64,000 bases of DNA from NCBI GenBank assembly GCA_903632075.3, contig CAHIKZ030003337.1:567501-631500 (forward strand), given 5' to 3'. Positions 34,911-46,780 of this stretch are shown one piece after another. The translations under genes were made by a program, and so were the position numbers. Position 1 is the first letter of the stretch. Each line of letters begins with the position of its first letter. The notes beneath the pieces are model-generated. The model worked only from the letters and a program-made list of their open reading frames with translations. It was not told the origin of the DNA and made no database searches. Source of the stretch: Acanthosepion pharaonis (lineage: Eukaryota; Mollusca; Cephalopoda; Sepiida; Sepiidae).

Positions 34911-36154
34911 CTGTTGGAGTAATGTGTTCTTGATATTTAGTTTTTGTATTTAATTCTGTTCAACATCAAAGTATGTAAATGCCTTTGATTTATAATTTAA
35001 ATTTCCTTACACACACACACACGTGTGTGTCTTGGAAACTTAAATTCCAGAAAGATAAGGAGCGTGAGTAATTTTTTTTATATTTTTGACACATTTCTAT
35101 AGTAATTGATTATAGAACCATTTTGTTAAGAGGAAGCAGTGTCAGCAGACATTTTCCTCAAAACAGACTTGATACGTTGCAGCTTTTCAGTAAGTCCTAA
35201 CTTAAATGTTCAATCGAGATGTCGTTACATAGAAATGCATTTAACCGCAGATCATCATTACATGTTATACTTATCATTCTTTATAAACAGCCTGCCTAAT
35301 GATTACTTATGAATACTGTTAATTAAATTTAATACAGTTTTTTTTTTCATTTCTGGAGGAAAAGCAAACTGGAAACTCATGCTTATTCGTCTAAAGAAAA
35401 TTATGAATTTTAAAAACCAGTTGTTCCGATTGTTATCTGATCTTTATGCAAGAAGATTATTCAAAAAATAATGTTATTTTTTCAAAACATAAAATTAGAA
35501 GAAAAAACATTCAGTATCAATATGAAGCTATGACCAGCTTTCGATTTCACAATCGAAGAACACAGAAAGTGTTTTAAATAAAATGAATATTGAATATGGA
35601 TTGGGTTCAGTTCACTGTGGAATGAGCGTTTTGATTTGCATCTAATAATTTAACATGTCCGCTAACATTATTCATTGTATTAAATAATTTGACGCATTAT
35701 CTATACATCCAAATAATAAAAGTAATAAATAAGCTGAAAATGATGTAATAAAAACTATAAAATCGTTAAATATTTTTTTTGTTTCTTCTTTATCTGTTAG
35801 TGTTAAAGCCAAAGATGTTAAGTTAAATTTTAGAATTTAAAATAGTATAAATTTGTCTCTCTACTTAATGCTTTCTGTTATCAATAAGGAAATAAAGAAT
35901 AAGAAAGAAACTAGTTTTTTTGTTTCTCTTCGATAGAATTAAAATAAAATATTTATATGCGGAGATTATAGTTTTAAATTCAGACAGGATAGACAATTAC
36001 ATAAACCGAATGAAAAGTAACGATTTAGTCTGTTTTCAAAACATTTTTGTACAGTAAAATGGGAATATTAGAAAGCAACGTCATTTTTATGAAATGAAGA
36101 ATAGAAGATAATGCCCAAAGCAGCGAATACAATACGAAAATTCCTAATACACCT

Positions 36155-36155
<1 letters not shown>
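34911..36155. other. No gene seen
   Basis: AT-rich DNA, with a short ACACAC/GTGTGT palindrome at about 35010-35029. Confidence 0.4.

Positions 36156-36244
<89 letters not shown>
36156..36244. repeat. Compound (AC)n(AT)n microsatellite
   Basis: AC run to about 36185, then AT run. Confidence 0.95.
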
Positions 36245-36247
<3 letters not shown>

Positions 36248-36468
36248 AAAAAAGGCTTAAACACTAATATTCCATGGTCATAATTTATTCCATTGGAATC
36301 GTAAATACGATCTAATTCATCAGACCTACAAATTCAAAAAGAAAAACAAAAAAAACAACTCCGGAAATAAAAAATAGAATTTAGAGAGTGTAAGTATGAG
36401 AGTGTGGGACGGATGTTAGAGTTAAAGAGAGGGTAACATATGTATGTGTATATTTGCCACTAATATTA

Positions 36469-36470
<2 letters not shown>

Positions 36471-36534
<64 letters not shown>
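36471..36534. repeat. (AT)n microsatellite
   Basis: Pure AT run. Confidence 0.95.
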
Positions 36535-36535
<1 letters not shown>

Positions 36536-36570
36536 TATCAAATGACAATTGGAAAAAAATCTTACATTTT

Positions 36571-36593
36571 GCCGACGCGTTTCGTCTTCCGAC
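36571..36593 (-). repeat. CGGAAGACGAAACGCGTC repeat motif
   Basis: On the minus strand CGGAAGACGAAACGCGTC is followed by GGCAAAATG and a T-rich stretch. A diverged copy lies at 44820-44850 on the plus strand (CGGAGGACGAAATGCGTTGA, then AAAATTTTTTCC). It looks like a hammerhead core with stem II lost (NGAAGA-C-GAAACG). Both copies sit near AT microsatellites. Confidence 0.4.
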
Positions 36594-36603
36594 TTTTCAA
36601 GGC

Positions 36604-36677
36604 AAAATGAAATCGAAAATATTTTTTGTTGTTATAGTTACATTAAAAATCCAACAAAAACTTTTCGATTTCATTTT
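36604..36677. repeat. Inverted repeat (hairpin)
   Basis: AAAATGAAATCGAAAATATT (from 36604, continuing to 36631) is complementary to 36652-36677, with a loop of about 20 bases. It lies just upstream of the family D element at 36718. Confidence 0.75.
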
Positions 36678-36717
36678 CTAAGGCCTTGTATTCGGTAAAC
36701 ATTAGTTTATATATAAC

Positions 36718-37078
36718 TAGCAGTAGAGCCCGGCGTTGACCGTGGATGTAACAGTAAGAGATAGATAAAGTATCGGCCATCATAAAGACTGAAAAATAAA
36801 ATTGACAAAGATTGTTGCTTAAGGTTGACGGACTCGCATGTCTTAATTATTTTTTTTTTTTTTTTTTATGAATTGGTCAAACTCAAACAAAAACATTGTT
36901 TTCAATCGTTATGAGACCACCGATTGAACAGAATTTTATTATAAACAATTGTCTTGTAAATGGAATTTTTAAAGTATTCTGAATAGAAAAAGTGTGCAAG
37001 ACAATAAGAAACACTACCTGCCAAAAAAAAAGTTTTGTTGAAATCGGTTGAAAATGTAGGAAATCCGATCCCATAAAT

Positions 37079-37133
<55 letters not shown>

Positions 37134-37165
37134 CCAACCTTGGTTTTATAATAATAATAATAATG
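36718..37165 (+). repeat. Family D element
   Basis: Head ACTAGCAGTAGAGCCCGGCG. The 3' part reads TGTTGAAATCGGTTGAAAAT, then GGAAATCCGATCCCAT, then a long AC run (37081-37132), CAACCTTGGTTTTATAATAA and an AAT repeat. Confidence 0.65.
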
Positions 37166-37309
37166 TAATAAGTATAACTCGATATGAGTTGTCCCGCTTT
37201 CATTAATGCCTCTAAATTGTGTTTTCAAATTGATTTCGTGCAAAAACAATTGTTTTTTTTTCAATTTTTGGTGCTGTCAGAACCACCGCAAGGTAATTTT
37301 ACGTAGTAC

Positions 37310-37412
37310 TGTGAAGTTTTGTTGAAATCGGTTGAAAAATCAAGGAAATCCGATCCAATATATAAACGAACAGACACACACACACACACACACAACCTGG
37401 GTTTTATAATAA
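37310..37412 (+). repeat. Family D 3' end fragment
   Basis: TTGTTGAAATCGGTTGAAAA, GGAAATCCGATCCAATA, AC run, CAACCTGGGTTTTATAATAA. It is a second copy of the 3' end about 250 bp after the first, giving a partial direct duplication. Confidence 0.7.
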
Positions 37413-38804
37413 GTATGATGTATGTGGGTGCGTACTGGATTTGTCTTATTTTCATACAAACTAGTGTATTCTTGTCTCGGGTGAGTATAGACACCTTCCC
37501 GGAACACGAATATGCCTGATTACAGACATTTCTACTATAATTGCGCTTAATAAACGCAAATGTACAGTTTATTCATTTAAATAAACAGGCAAAATAATAT
37601 TTGCCATAATTTTCTGTTGCTATTTTTAATGAAACGTATAACAATATATGACGCGTTTGGTGGGGGAGGTACCAATTCAACAAAAAATCGAAAATTGCTT
37701 TTTTTCAATTCAAATTATTCATTCTGTCATATCCATGTACTTTACAAAAAATTAGAGCCGATTATACAATATTTCAAGCTCAATTTAGGTTTATAGTTTT
37801 TAACCATGCAACGAGATGAGGTAACATAAACCGTCTGCGGAATATCATTTCATTGAATTGTTATACAATTATAGTGAATTCCTTAATTTTTTTTTGTCAA
37901 AAGCATTTAATTTTTGGTAGTATATTAATTTAAAATATTCCTTTTTACAGGCTTTATTTTTGAAATGGAATAAGATCATTCTAAATTTCAGAATTTCGCT
38001 ATTGTCCATCAAAATGACTGGAAGAAAGCAATCTAAAAACAACAATGGAAAAGAGAGGTAACACAGTGTCAACGAAATAACTCCAGTTTGTTCAGATTAG
38101 GAAACTTAACAATTGCAGCTAAAGTATTCTAAAATGGTGTCAATAACAAAGGAGAAAATGAAAAATACCTAACAATTCGAATATAGCATCAAAATGTATA
38201 TTTATTTATTTGTTATGCAACTAAATACGTAATCGTCAACAATGTTTCCGTAAAATTTGATATTTCCTGTAATAAATTCTTAATAAATGTTATTATTTTT
38301 ACTATTTTACTTAAGTATAAGGTAGTCTTACATTTACAATTCCTGACGTCTAACCATGAAAAGAAATGTTGATAAAAACTAAAACCTTTAAGCGCGTATT
38401 GCCGCAAAATTTAATAAATGTTTAATACGCCCCTCCTCCGTCATATGATGGACGCTTCCTTCATTTTTGGAGACAAAAGGCAAGTAATTTTACTTTATTC
38501 CACTTTTTAGTGTTTGTGTCATCTTTGAAACATGAACCCTGTTCTGTATCTTTCACACAAGATATTAAACAGACACAATGTTCTTCCATATTTGTCTTAG
38601 ATTCTTACGTGTTCAGTCATTATGTAGATCCAAATGGCACCTTGGCATGTTTACCTCCAGCATACTCCTCAAAATTTGGTGGGTGTATTTTAATATGTTT
38701 GATATAAATCTTTCAGTTTATCTTTGCATGTAAGAAGCGGTCTTCCTATGTTACGGACCCCTGCTTGAAGTTTGCCATAAGTGAGAATTTCCGGCAGTAA
38801 ATTG
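37413..38804. other. No gene seen
   Basis: AT-rich DNA. The 65-codon plus frame at 38510 has no domain I know. Confidence 0.4.
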
Positions 38805-38960
38805 GTTTGTTTGTTTTGTTTTATGGCATATCAATCTCAATGGGTTATTTAATGCCGGCAATTTTTTTTTATTGCTGGTAATATTTTTTTTCTCCAAAAA
38901 TGTGTTGCTGGTAATAAATATTTTTCTTGAAAAATCTATTGATGGTAATTTGTAAGTGGG
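38805..38960 (-). repeat. Family A tail fragment
   Basis: Plus strand: GTTTTGTTTTATGGCATATC, AATGGGTTATTTAATGCCGG, then ATTGCTGGTAATA-type units. This is the reverse complement of the family A 3' end. Confidence 0.75.
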
Positions 38961-40365
38961 GCTGAGATTATTTATTTATCGTACAGGGGTCTTTGCAAGA
39001 AGCCACCGTACGATCCGCTCACGCTGAATATAATTTGGAACGTTAAAAAAAAAAAAAGAAGATATATCACCAAAATAGACACCAGTTGTTTATTACCGTG
39101 CAAAATTACATGAGATTGCACACCATCGCGCATGCCATTTCTGTCAAACTTTTATTGAAAATTTTGTGACAACATGCTGTGAAGACGTGCGATTTGCATA
39201 TAATATAAGAACACTATGTATGTACTCAATATTGTCATAAATTCCAATCATTTTGTAATAGCAGAAATATTGTATTTTTCATACTAATTTCCTCGAAGAT
39301 ACGAAATAACATTGGCATTCATCTGTTCCATTTAATATATATATATATCACTAATATACATTCTTAGGGGACAGATATCAAGGGTGATGTGGTCGCAGAA
39401 GGAAAGGAAACCATTGTTAATTTAAATATATCGCTTTTCAATATCAAATGTTTCTGTCTAAAACTGCTGTTTTTAAATAGCGTAGCTTAGCCCAGTATAC
39501 AGCCACAAGTGTAAAAACGTTAAATTTGTATTGAATTTCTTATGAGATTGTAAGTCATTGCACCACCTCTAGGCGTGGTTATAATTTACTTATAATCTGT
39601 TACAGAATTAAAATAATGAAATATGAAGTACGTATCGAACTCACTATATGAATGGTCACATGGACAAGTTTTAGTTCTGTGTTTATTCACTATACTTTAA
39701 TTTCACAAGACCCTACTTTAAATGGGACAAAGCGGAAAAGCTGTCCGGATAATGCGTTTCCTCTGTCTATGACAGGTGTCTTCAGATTGATATGAAAAAA
39801 ACAGACTCGCGTGTAAGAGTTTGAATTTTGAGAAAGAGTTAATATATATTTACGGCCAGAAATTTTTTATTCCTTTCCGTATTAACGCCATTAACGTCCA
39901 CTGGATTTGAAATTAGGTCATTTCTTGTTGATTTGTTTTCCCTCTATTAGTACCTATATAGCATCGTGTTACTATTGCTTTTGAGAAGTTCGGTGATATG
40001 TTATATGATCCTGACCAACGGGTGGTATAAGAACTGTTAGAAAAAAATGATTTACTCGGATTGATCTGATTTCAAATCCTGCAGACGTAAAGTATTTCAA
40101 TACGGAACGAAAACTAATGTCTGTAGCATCTAATAAAGATATTACCACTTTATTACCTCTTTCTCAAAATTCCAAATCTGACACCCAGTTTTGTCTCTCA
40201 TTCCGATCTTTGACGTCACGAGCTGCGACGCAATTTTCGCTTCCGCGTCTCGTATATACGAGTTTGTCGTTACTTGGTAATTTTCATGCAGCAAGGGCGG
40301 ATTATCATTGTTTCGTCCGTTGTTTGATTTATTGAAATTGTCGTCTTTGATAATGGCTTGTGTAA
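38961..40365. other. No gene seen; one hammerhead-like core
   Basis: AT-rich DNA. Contains the motif listed at 39756-39785. A CRE-like TGACGTCA lies at about 40211 in a more GC-rich patch just before PLE 3. Confidence 0.4.
39756..39785 (-). ncRNA. Hammerhead-like core motif, incomplete
   Basis: The minus strand reads CTGAAGA, then CTGTC-ATA-GACAG (5-bp hairpin), then GAAAC. This is the order CUGANGA / stem II / GAAA. I find no stem III closing to a UH triplet and no convincing stem I, so it is probably a fossil or a chance shared motif of a repeat. Confidence 0.3.
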
Positions 40366-41020
40366 GCCGAAAGCTTAGATTGGATTTAAACATGTATCAA
40401 TATGGTGTTTTCCTTTTGTCTTTCAACGATAATGTGATTAAGCTTATCAGACAATATGAAAGGAACTTACTTAAAATAAATAGACAAAACTTGTCTATAT
40501 TATTTAATGAAACATGCATTAATGAAAAATTACTGCCTAAATATACACAATATATATTATATACTCCACCAAAGATGCATAATTTAACAAATACGTTCCC
40601 ACAGCTTAACTCAAGATTTTCAGCATTTAAATCTAGACAATACTAGACAATAATATTTACTATTAGTAAATTATTTACCGATAGCTTCCAAAACCTCTTC
40701 AGAGATTTTGCATTATCCAACATTTGCAAGACATCATCTCACCAAGGGAATGTCACCTGCAGCAAGCCCTGGTCTCAGGTCTGCAAACACATCACTCATA
40801 ACATTGACACGCACTCACGTGGTGTTCAAAGCACCGGCTCTAAGCTGTGACAGTTCCAATCCCGTATTTTTACTTTTCTATCATAAGAAGGGGGATTATG
40901 TTGCCGTTACCGGAACGTTTCATCTACGTTCAATAACCACAAACATCATCAGGGACAACAGCAATTATTTCAAGGTCCCTGTACTCTTCAACAAACCTTC
41001 GTCAGGTGCGTGCTTTTAGC
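40366..41020 (+). pseudogene. Penelope-like element 3, N-terminus joined to endonuclease (RT deleted)
   Basis: At 40431-40553 the frame reads RQYERNLLKINRQN, then LFNETCINEKLLPKYT, like the N-terminal region of some Penelope-like proteins. After a stop and frame changes, 40730-40850 reads SNICKTSSHQGNVTCSKPW, then SQVCKHITH (Cys-rich linker, CxxxxxxxC..H), and 40855-41010 reads SNPVFLLFYHKKGDY, then IIRDNSNYF and PVLFNKP, which fits a degenerate GIY-YIG domain (VVYLLxCxxC...; IR-x-S...PVxxHFNKP). The whole RT core expected between them is missing. It differs in sequence from PLE 1 and 2, so it is a second PLE lineage. Confidence 0.6.
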
Positions 41021-41556
41021 GTCTCGATTCGGCGTTGAAGTATATTCTAAATTAATAGTAAAAAAATATGTAAATTAAAAGTAAATTCCTATATTGTGGG
41101 ACTAAACAGAGATTTGGGTTTACTCAGAGTACAATTTCCACAAGGAAACCCATAATCAGCAGCACAACTCCTCGGATGTCTAAGTTTTTCCCTAAATTTT
41201 AACAGCAATCGTCGCACTTACCTACTATATTTTATGTTCTCCTTCATGACGCGCTAGTCAGCAAAAGAATGATTGTCCTGTAAACAGAGGTCTACAATCC
41301 AGCCAACCTCTTTATACCATCATTGAATCTATCGCTATGGCTTCTTTACATATAAGCTTATGCAAGGAGAGGGGAGGGTTGGTGGAGATACACATTAATT
41401 TTGTACATGTATTTATATAAATACTTGTATGGAGATTCACATATATATGTGTGATGGCTTTTGCATATTTACACACTGTTATATACACATGTGCATCTAT
41501 ATATGTACACGCTTTTCCGTCTCAGTTTTTATTTTATTAAACCCTTATTAGTTAAT

Positions 41557-41561
<5 letters not shown>

Positions 41562-41643
<82 letters not shown>
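41562..41643. repeat. Compound (AC)n(AT)n microsatellite
   Basis: AC run then AT run. Confidence 0.95.
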
Positions 41644-41647
<4 letters not shown>

Positions 41648-43216
41648 AGAGAGAGAAAGTAAAAGTTAATAAATCTCTTGGTATATAATCCAAGTGGGTT
41701 CTCGTAATATAAAATATTAAAACTGATCCACAAAATGAGCTCAATGCATTATTACAGAGCAAAAATTGATGCACAATAAAATCGAAAATCACCTCATACT
41801 GGGAATAAGATTATTTCGACTGACGAAAATATAATTCGGTAAAGAGTGTGTTCGTGTCGGAAATGGAAATTTAACCGTGAAAGCTAAAAAAAAAAAGTCA
41901 AATAACTAATACAGAACTTATCCATTTCAATGTTTCAGTCAGACGAAAAGCTGTAGGAAGCGATCAGGGCAGGGTGGATAGTATTTGTTGTAAAGGGAAG
42001 TGTTTTTTATAAAATTAAACTCGGATATTAACCTCATGACATTACATTGGGGCTATATGAAGAACTAAATGTTAATTTAAAACTAAGAGTGGACAAAAAT
42101 GGGTTAAAAAACTTTACAATATATAAACTTTCAAAATTATACTTAAAAGTAAAATGACCTATTCCAAAAACAAGTTAAATCTAAAAAATAAAATTAAATA
42201 AGTTATATTTAAAAATAAGTCGTTTTAAATTAGTTAAAATTAAAAATAAGTAAAATTATTTTTAAAAATAAGTTATATTTAATAAAATACATAGGTTATA
42301 TGTTAAAATAAAAAATATGAGATAAAAAATATTTATTTTTAAAATTAATATATAAAGAAATAAAAATAGTTAAAATTTAAATATAACTTTATTTTATTTA
42401 GTTCTTTTATATTTTATTTTAAAATATATAATTTTTTCTTATATTTTCATTTTTATTTTTTAAATATATTTTTTTAAATATAATCTATTTATTTTTTATA
42501 TTTATTAAAATGGATAATTGGTATTTATTTCTGTTAAATCAATTTTTCACTTTTTGATGCATATTTAGTTATTATGCCTTTGTGTACAGTTAATTATATG
42601 AAAAGTATGTTTATTCATTACTTGTAAATACAATAAATAAAAAAATTGTGTGTGTTCGAATATTTGTTCCCCACCCCACCGACTACTGTATATAATTTCC
42701 ACTTAAGTTTTTATTCTTTTTATTTTTTATCTAATTTGGTAATATCACACAAAATATCTAACGCCAATATTATTTTATATTAGAAAGAAATAACCTCTGG
42801 TATCCATTTTCAACTTTTGTTTATTTTTTTTCTCCATCTATCTATTTTACCAGCCGTAATTCTAATTAATAGTTTATATTTGCTTACCTGGGCATTTTTC
42901 CAATGTCTGTCATTTCTGTCTCTAGATTATCTCTCTATCTTTTTCGGTATTCATTCCACCTTTCTTGATTCATTCTCTATTGTTTTAATGTTTTCGTGGA
43001 TGTTTATCATTTAGCCAGTTCCTCTTTTATGTACAAGCCAAACTCATCCCAGAATATTTGAGATCGTTCAGGTATGGGAAATCACTAAAGCCAAAACTAA
43101 CTTAATTATCTCATGTAACCGTATAGTTACTTAAAATAACTTGTAAAGTCTTTTCTACTAAAGAAACATATGGTTGTGTCACTTTAAATAAAAAGGTAAT
43201 GAACTCTCTCTATTTA

Positions 43217-43306
<90 letters not shown>
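43217..43306. repeat. Compound (CT)n(AT)n microsatellite
   Basis: CT run to about 43243, then AT run. Confidence 0.95.
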
Positions 43307-43308
<2 letters not shown>

Positions 43309-44171
43309 AGAGACCTTTTGTAAAAACTACTGCAATAAAATGTGTTGATTATATAATTATTTAGGAATGCGAATCGGTTTTGTAAAAATTGATAAACATT
43401 TTGTACCATTTCATTTGATAGATATCATTTTTAAAAGATTGCTTTCAGAAATCAATATTTAGGGAGAAAATTCATTAATTCTCTCGGTTCCGTTTTAATC
43501 TTTTTTATTGATCACAGATGCTTCTCATTGCTGTATAATTATTTCTTCAATTGAATAAGAATGGCAAAATATATTTCCTGATATATTCGTTGGATTTTTT
43601 ATTCTTCGCCATATTTTCGCCTCCGGAAGCAAATGAACGTCGTGGAAAAAAAACAAAAAAACAAACACAAAATAGTTTCTAAAATATAATTTTCATAAGA
43701 AGAGCAAATTGAATTAACAGATAATACCGTTTCATTTTTACTTATCTCTCAACTGCAATCATCTTTATAATCTCTTATCACGAAGATATTCCCTTTTCGA
43801 ATTGGTAGAACGAAGTTGAGAAGTTGATTTTTTTTTTCAAGTGAGAAAATTGTATGGCTGAATATGAAGCGGTATTTCGTCTGAATAAACTCAAAGAATT
43901 TTATAATGTTAACCAGAAAGAGAAGAATGTCACTGCCATGATAAACAGTCATCTACAGAAGCTTTTAATTAAATTTTGAAAAGACATTTTCTCTTATTTC
44001 CGCTTAATGTTCATAAATTATTTTTCCAAAAACATTTAGCCTGAAGATGATCCACGGTAAGTAAAGATAAACAATATATAAGGTTTACTGTGAAAAAGAA
44101 AGTTAACATGTGGCGATGCGATATCTTTAAATTTGTGTACATATCTCTGAGAGAATAATAATTTTAAATTA

Positions 44172-44301
44172 TTAGGTTGACCAGAAAGTCCTGAATCACT
44201 TAGGAAACCGAAAGAAAACAAGAAAATTTTATGGAACAACATTTATTATTCAAAATAAAGATCAACAGTGTCGACAATCTTCTGCCAGCTAACTTAACCT
44301 A
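44172..44301 (-). mobile_element. Mariner 3' end or short mariner-derived element
   Basis: The right end on the minus strand is a mariner-type terminal sequence (plus strand TTAGGTTGACCAGAAAGTCC at 44172). Just inside, the minus strand at 44290-44246 codes SWQKIVDTVDLYFE followed by stop, which matches the usual mariner transposase C-terminus (W-x-K-x-VD...YFE). At the other side TTAACCTAA (44293-44301) could pair with TTAGGTT, so this may be a 130-bp deleted copy. The transposase core is missing. Confidence 0.75.
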
Positions 44302-44621
44302 ATGTTAATGTTCTCCTCATATTTTTTTGTTTCCGCTTCCTAACTGAATGTGGACTTTCTAGCCAACGTAATATACTCCATATCAAGTGAAAAGAATAAA
44401 CGGATATAATACACATTAAGACAATACTGGAAAAATTGCTCTTAGCTAACAAATTTCGTCACCTGAATGTTTTTATCAAGGAAAATGTAAGGATTTATTT
44501 TGTGGCAAGTGTTGTTATATACAAATGATGTTGGTTTATCAAGGATTTTAAATTTCAAAACGTTCATGAAACATGTGGAGGACAGTTCCATAATTCAAAT
44601 CCAGTAATATTAAAAAACACA

Positions 44622-44632
44622 TACACATACAT

Positions 44633-44691
<59 letters not shown>
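44622..44691. repeat. Compound AC-rich/(AT)n microsatellite
   Basis: ACATACAC words then a pure AT run. Confidence 0.95.
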
Positions 44692-44694
<3 letters not shown>

Positions 44695-45106
44695 CATGCA
44701 TATTTTTTAAATTGGGATCAGATTGATATTGCTTGGGATGTATAAACCAATGACATCCTTACATTTGCATATAAACACGTGCAACAAAATAAACCGTTAC
44801 ATTTGCCTTGATAGTCATTCGGAGGACGAAATGCGTTGACAAAGAAAATTTTTTCCTATAGTGATTTTATTCATTTTCTTACTTTACAGATACACTCTAT
44901 CTGAAAATAATTTAATAAATAAATTAATTTAACATATATAGGTAGCATATTTTAATTCAAACAGGTTTGCGTAAATAATTAAGACATATTATATTCATGT
45001 ATTTTAGTTTTAGTTCCTTTCGAGACAACGAATTAATTTCTTGGTGGACGAAGAAAATTAAGAAAAATACCAAATTTTCTTTCAAATAATTTTTATTTTT
45101 ACAGGA

Positions 45107-45136
45107 GTTTTCAATCTCATCTGAGACCATCTTCAG
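45107..45136 (-). ncRNA. Hammerhead-like core motif in a short repeat, incomplete
   Basis: The minus strand reads CTGAAGA, TG, GTCTC-AGAT-GAGAT (hairpin), T, GAAAAC, followed by CTGTAAAAATAAAAATTA. A shortened relative lies at 59468-59512 on the plus strand (CCTGAAGAAGATTGATAATC, then TGTAAAAATAAAAACTA). The GAAA box is present, but stem III and the cleavage triplet are not convincing. Confidence 0.3.
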
Positions 45137-45269
45137 GGTGGGGCATAAATAGGTTTCTGAATGTGTATACGTAGTTTCATAAATTCAAAATATTTTTCTA
45201 CTTTGCTTTTTGATGCGTTTTGCGCCGTTCCATGGTCAAATTCAGTCCATAGGTGAAAAATTACCCCTC

Positions 45270-45272
<3 letters not shown>

Positions 45273-45331
<59 letters not shown>
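45273..45331. repeat. (AT)n microsatellite
   Basis: Pure AT run. Confidence 0.95.
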
Positions 45332-45333
<2 letters not shown>

Positions 45334-46387
45334 AGAGGAATGACTCATGACAAAGTGAAAAAAATGTTTGTTTATATTGATTCGACTACGCATGAACACA
45401 AACGAGAAGTACTGGGGATATTGAAATTTAGAATACACACACACACACACCTGTCTGGGCCAAAAATGTGCATTAAAAAAAGGCAGTTAATGAGTTAAGA
45501 ACGTCTTTCTCCGATTACTGGTGTTAATCTCGTTCGTTCTTTCATTCTCTCCCAAAGAACTCGATCCTGGTGTTAGAATTAAATTTGCATCATTTCTTCC
45601 TTCTGGCTTGTTTTTTGTGCGAATATCGCCATCTCTCGGCAACTCATTCCTAACAGTAGATGTAAACGATGTGTATATAGAAATCAAATCTGCAGTTTCA
45701 CGCCTTAAGCCATCACCAAACCGTTCAATGTTCCGATGTCCGTTAAATGGTGACCTGCCAGTTGCTATGCAGTATTGTTTTCTACGTCAATATGGTTTAA
45801 GTACATGTATACTGAGTGACATTATCGATATTGGAATAGCATTAATTTTTAATAAGTTTGTAAATTATGATTTTATGCATAGGTATGATGAGGTTAATAT
45901 CTGTTATTAATCTTTCTTCAAAAGATTTCAACATTTGTTAAATGGGACGTTCATGTATACACATTTAATAACTGAAGTAAATTTAAGTTTAATATTTTTA
46001 TATTTTAGTTTGTTAAAAATGTCGGAACCTTTTAAAATTTGAAGCGATAATTGTTGAACGTAGGAAGCTTAAAACGTTTGCTATAGCAAATAATTTAACA
46101 TCCGTTATATTTATATAAGCGAGAGACGTTTCTCACCTCAACAGCCCTGGGAAATAATTATCTTTGTATTTATAACTAGACTACGTTATGCAATTATATC
46201 GTAATCTATACATAGTTTTTGCTTTAGCAAACAGTAAAGATATTTTTTCTCTTTTTCATATGAGAATCTAAAAAAAAAAATTCTGAGCTAACATATAATT
46301 TGGTTATTTCTATCACCACTTTCTGATTCGATTTTAGCAATAAAACAAAATATTCGGCAGTATGTTTGAATATCAGACAACGATATG
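45332..46387. other. No gene recognised; one 129-codon open frame
   Basis: The plus frame at 45521-45910 is the longest non-repetitive open frame here, but I recognise no domain, and a minus frame overlaps it. I do not call it a gene. Confidence 0.35.
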
Positions 46388-46560
46388 CTGGTGGCGTAAT
46401 GGTTTTAGGCACGGAAAATGAAATCAAAGGGTTGAGTTCAAAATTTGTACGAGTCTGTTGCTTTCGTTTCAGCATGGGTACCCTTAAGGAAGATGTGAAT
46501 GTGTTTCGACTCGCAACTATGTGTTAAATAATTAGACTTGCTCATCGGTTTCCTTGGAAA
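46388..46560 (+). repeat. tRNA-headed SINE, family E
   Basis: A-box-like GGTGGCGTAATGGTTTTAGG, then 33 bases later B-box-like GGGTTGAGTTCAAAATTTG. After it comes GGTACCCTTAAGGAAGATGT. Another SINE-like tail is not seen. The single copy in this window makes it tentative. Confidence 0.5.
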
Positions 46561-46654
46561 TTAATACAGGGAAAGGAGATCTCTCGTTTCAACATCATTA
46601 TGGAATAAAACTAATACAAATATATTACCAAAGAATAATAATGGCAACGTAACG

Positions 46655-46780
46655 ATGAAGAAGAGACTCCATGCGACAGAGATGTAGTTCTACAGAAGAA
46701 TGCTAAGGATATCATGGACCTGGCGGGTGAGCAACGATGAGGTCTTGGAGAGGATACAAACAAGGATGAGGCTTATACTT
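46655..46780 (+). pseudogene. LINE reverse-transcriptase C-terminal region, first half
   Basis: The frame reads MKKRLHATEM-stop-FYRRMLRISW, then RVSNDEVLERIQTRMRLIL. (K)RLxxxEMWxYRRMLRISWxDRVxNxEVLxRI is a widespread pattern after the RT of several non-LTR retrotransposons. The W is a TAG here, so it is dead. The sequence resumes at 47551 after a family D insertion: LIL continues as DIRKRQLKFLG. Confidence 0.82.

Larger units (their letters stand above)
41021..44171. other. No gene seen; very AT-rich
   Basis: Contains microsatellites at 41562-41643 and 43217-43306. The 42050-42520 stretch is built from A/T words such as AAAATAAGTTA and is nearly free of G and C. Nothing coding recognised. 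Confidence 0.45.
44302..45272. other. No gene seen
   Basis: Holds the AC/AT microsatellite at 44622-44691, the CGGAGGACGAAATGCGTTGA motif at about 44820, and the core-like motif at 45107-45136. Confidence 0.4.

Noticed and set aside
36265..36330. Another hammerhead on the minus strand (CTGATGA near 36316)
   Set aside because: CTGATGA and a 5-bp AUCGU/ACGAU hairpin are there, but the GAAA box is absent (GAAU) and no stem III/UH closure fits.
45521..45910. 129-codon plus frame as a gene
   Set aside because: No recognisable domain, an overlapping minus frame, and no exon-intron or promoter signals that I can see.
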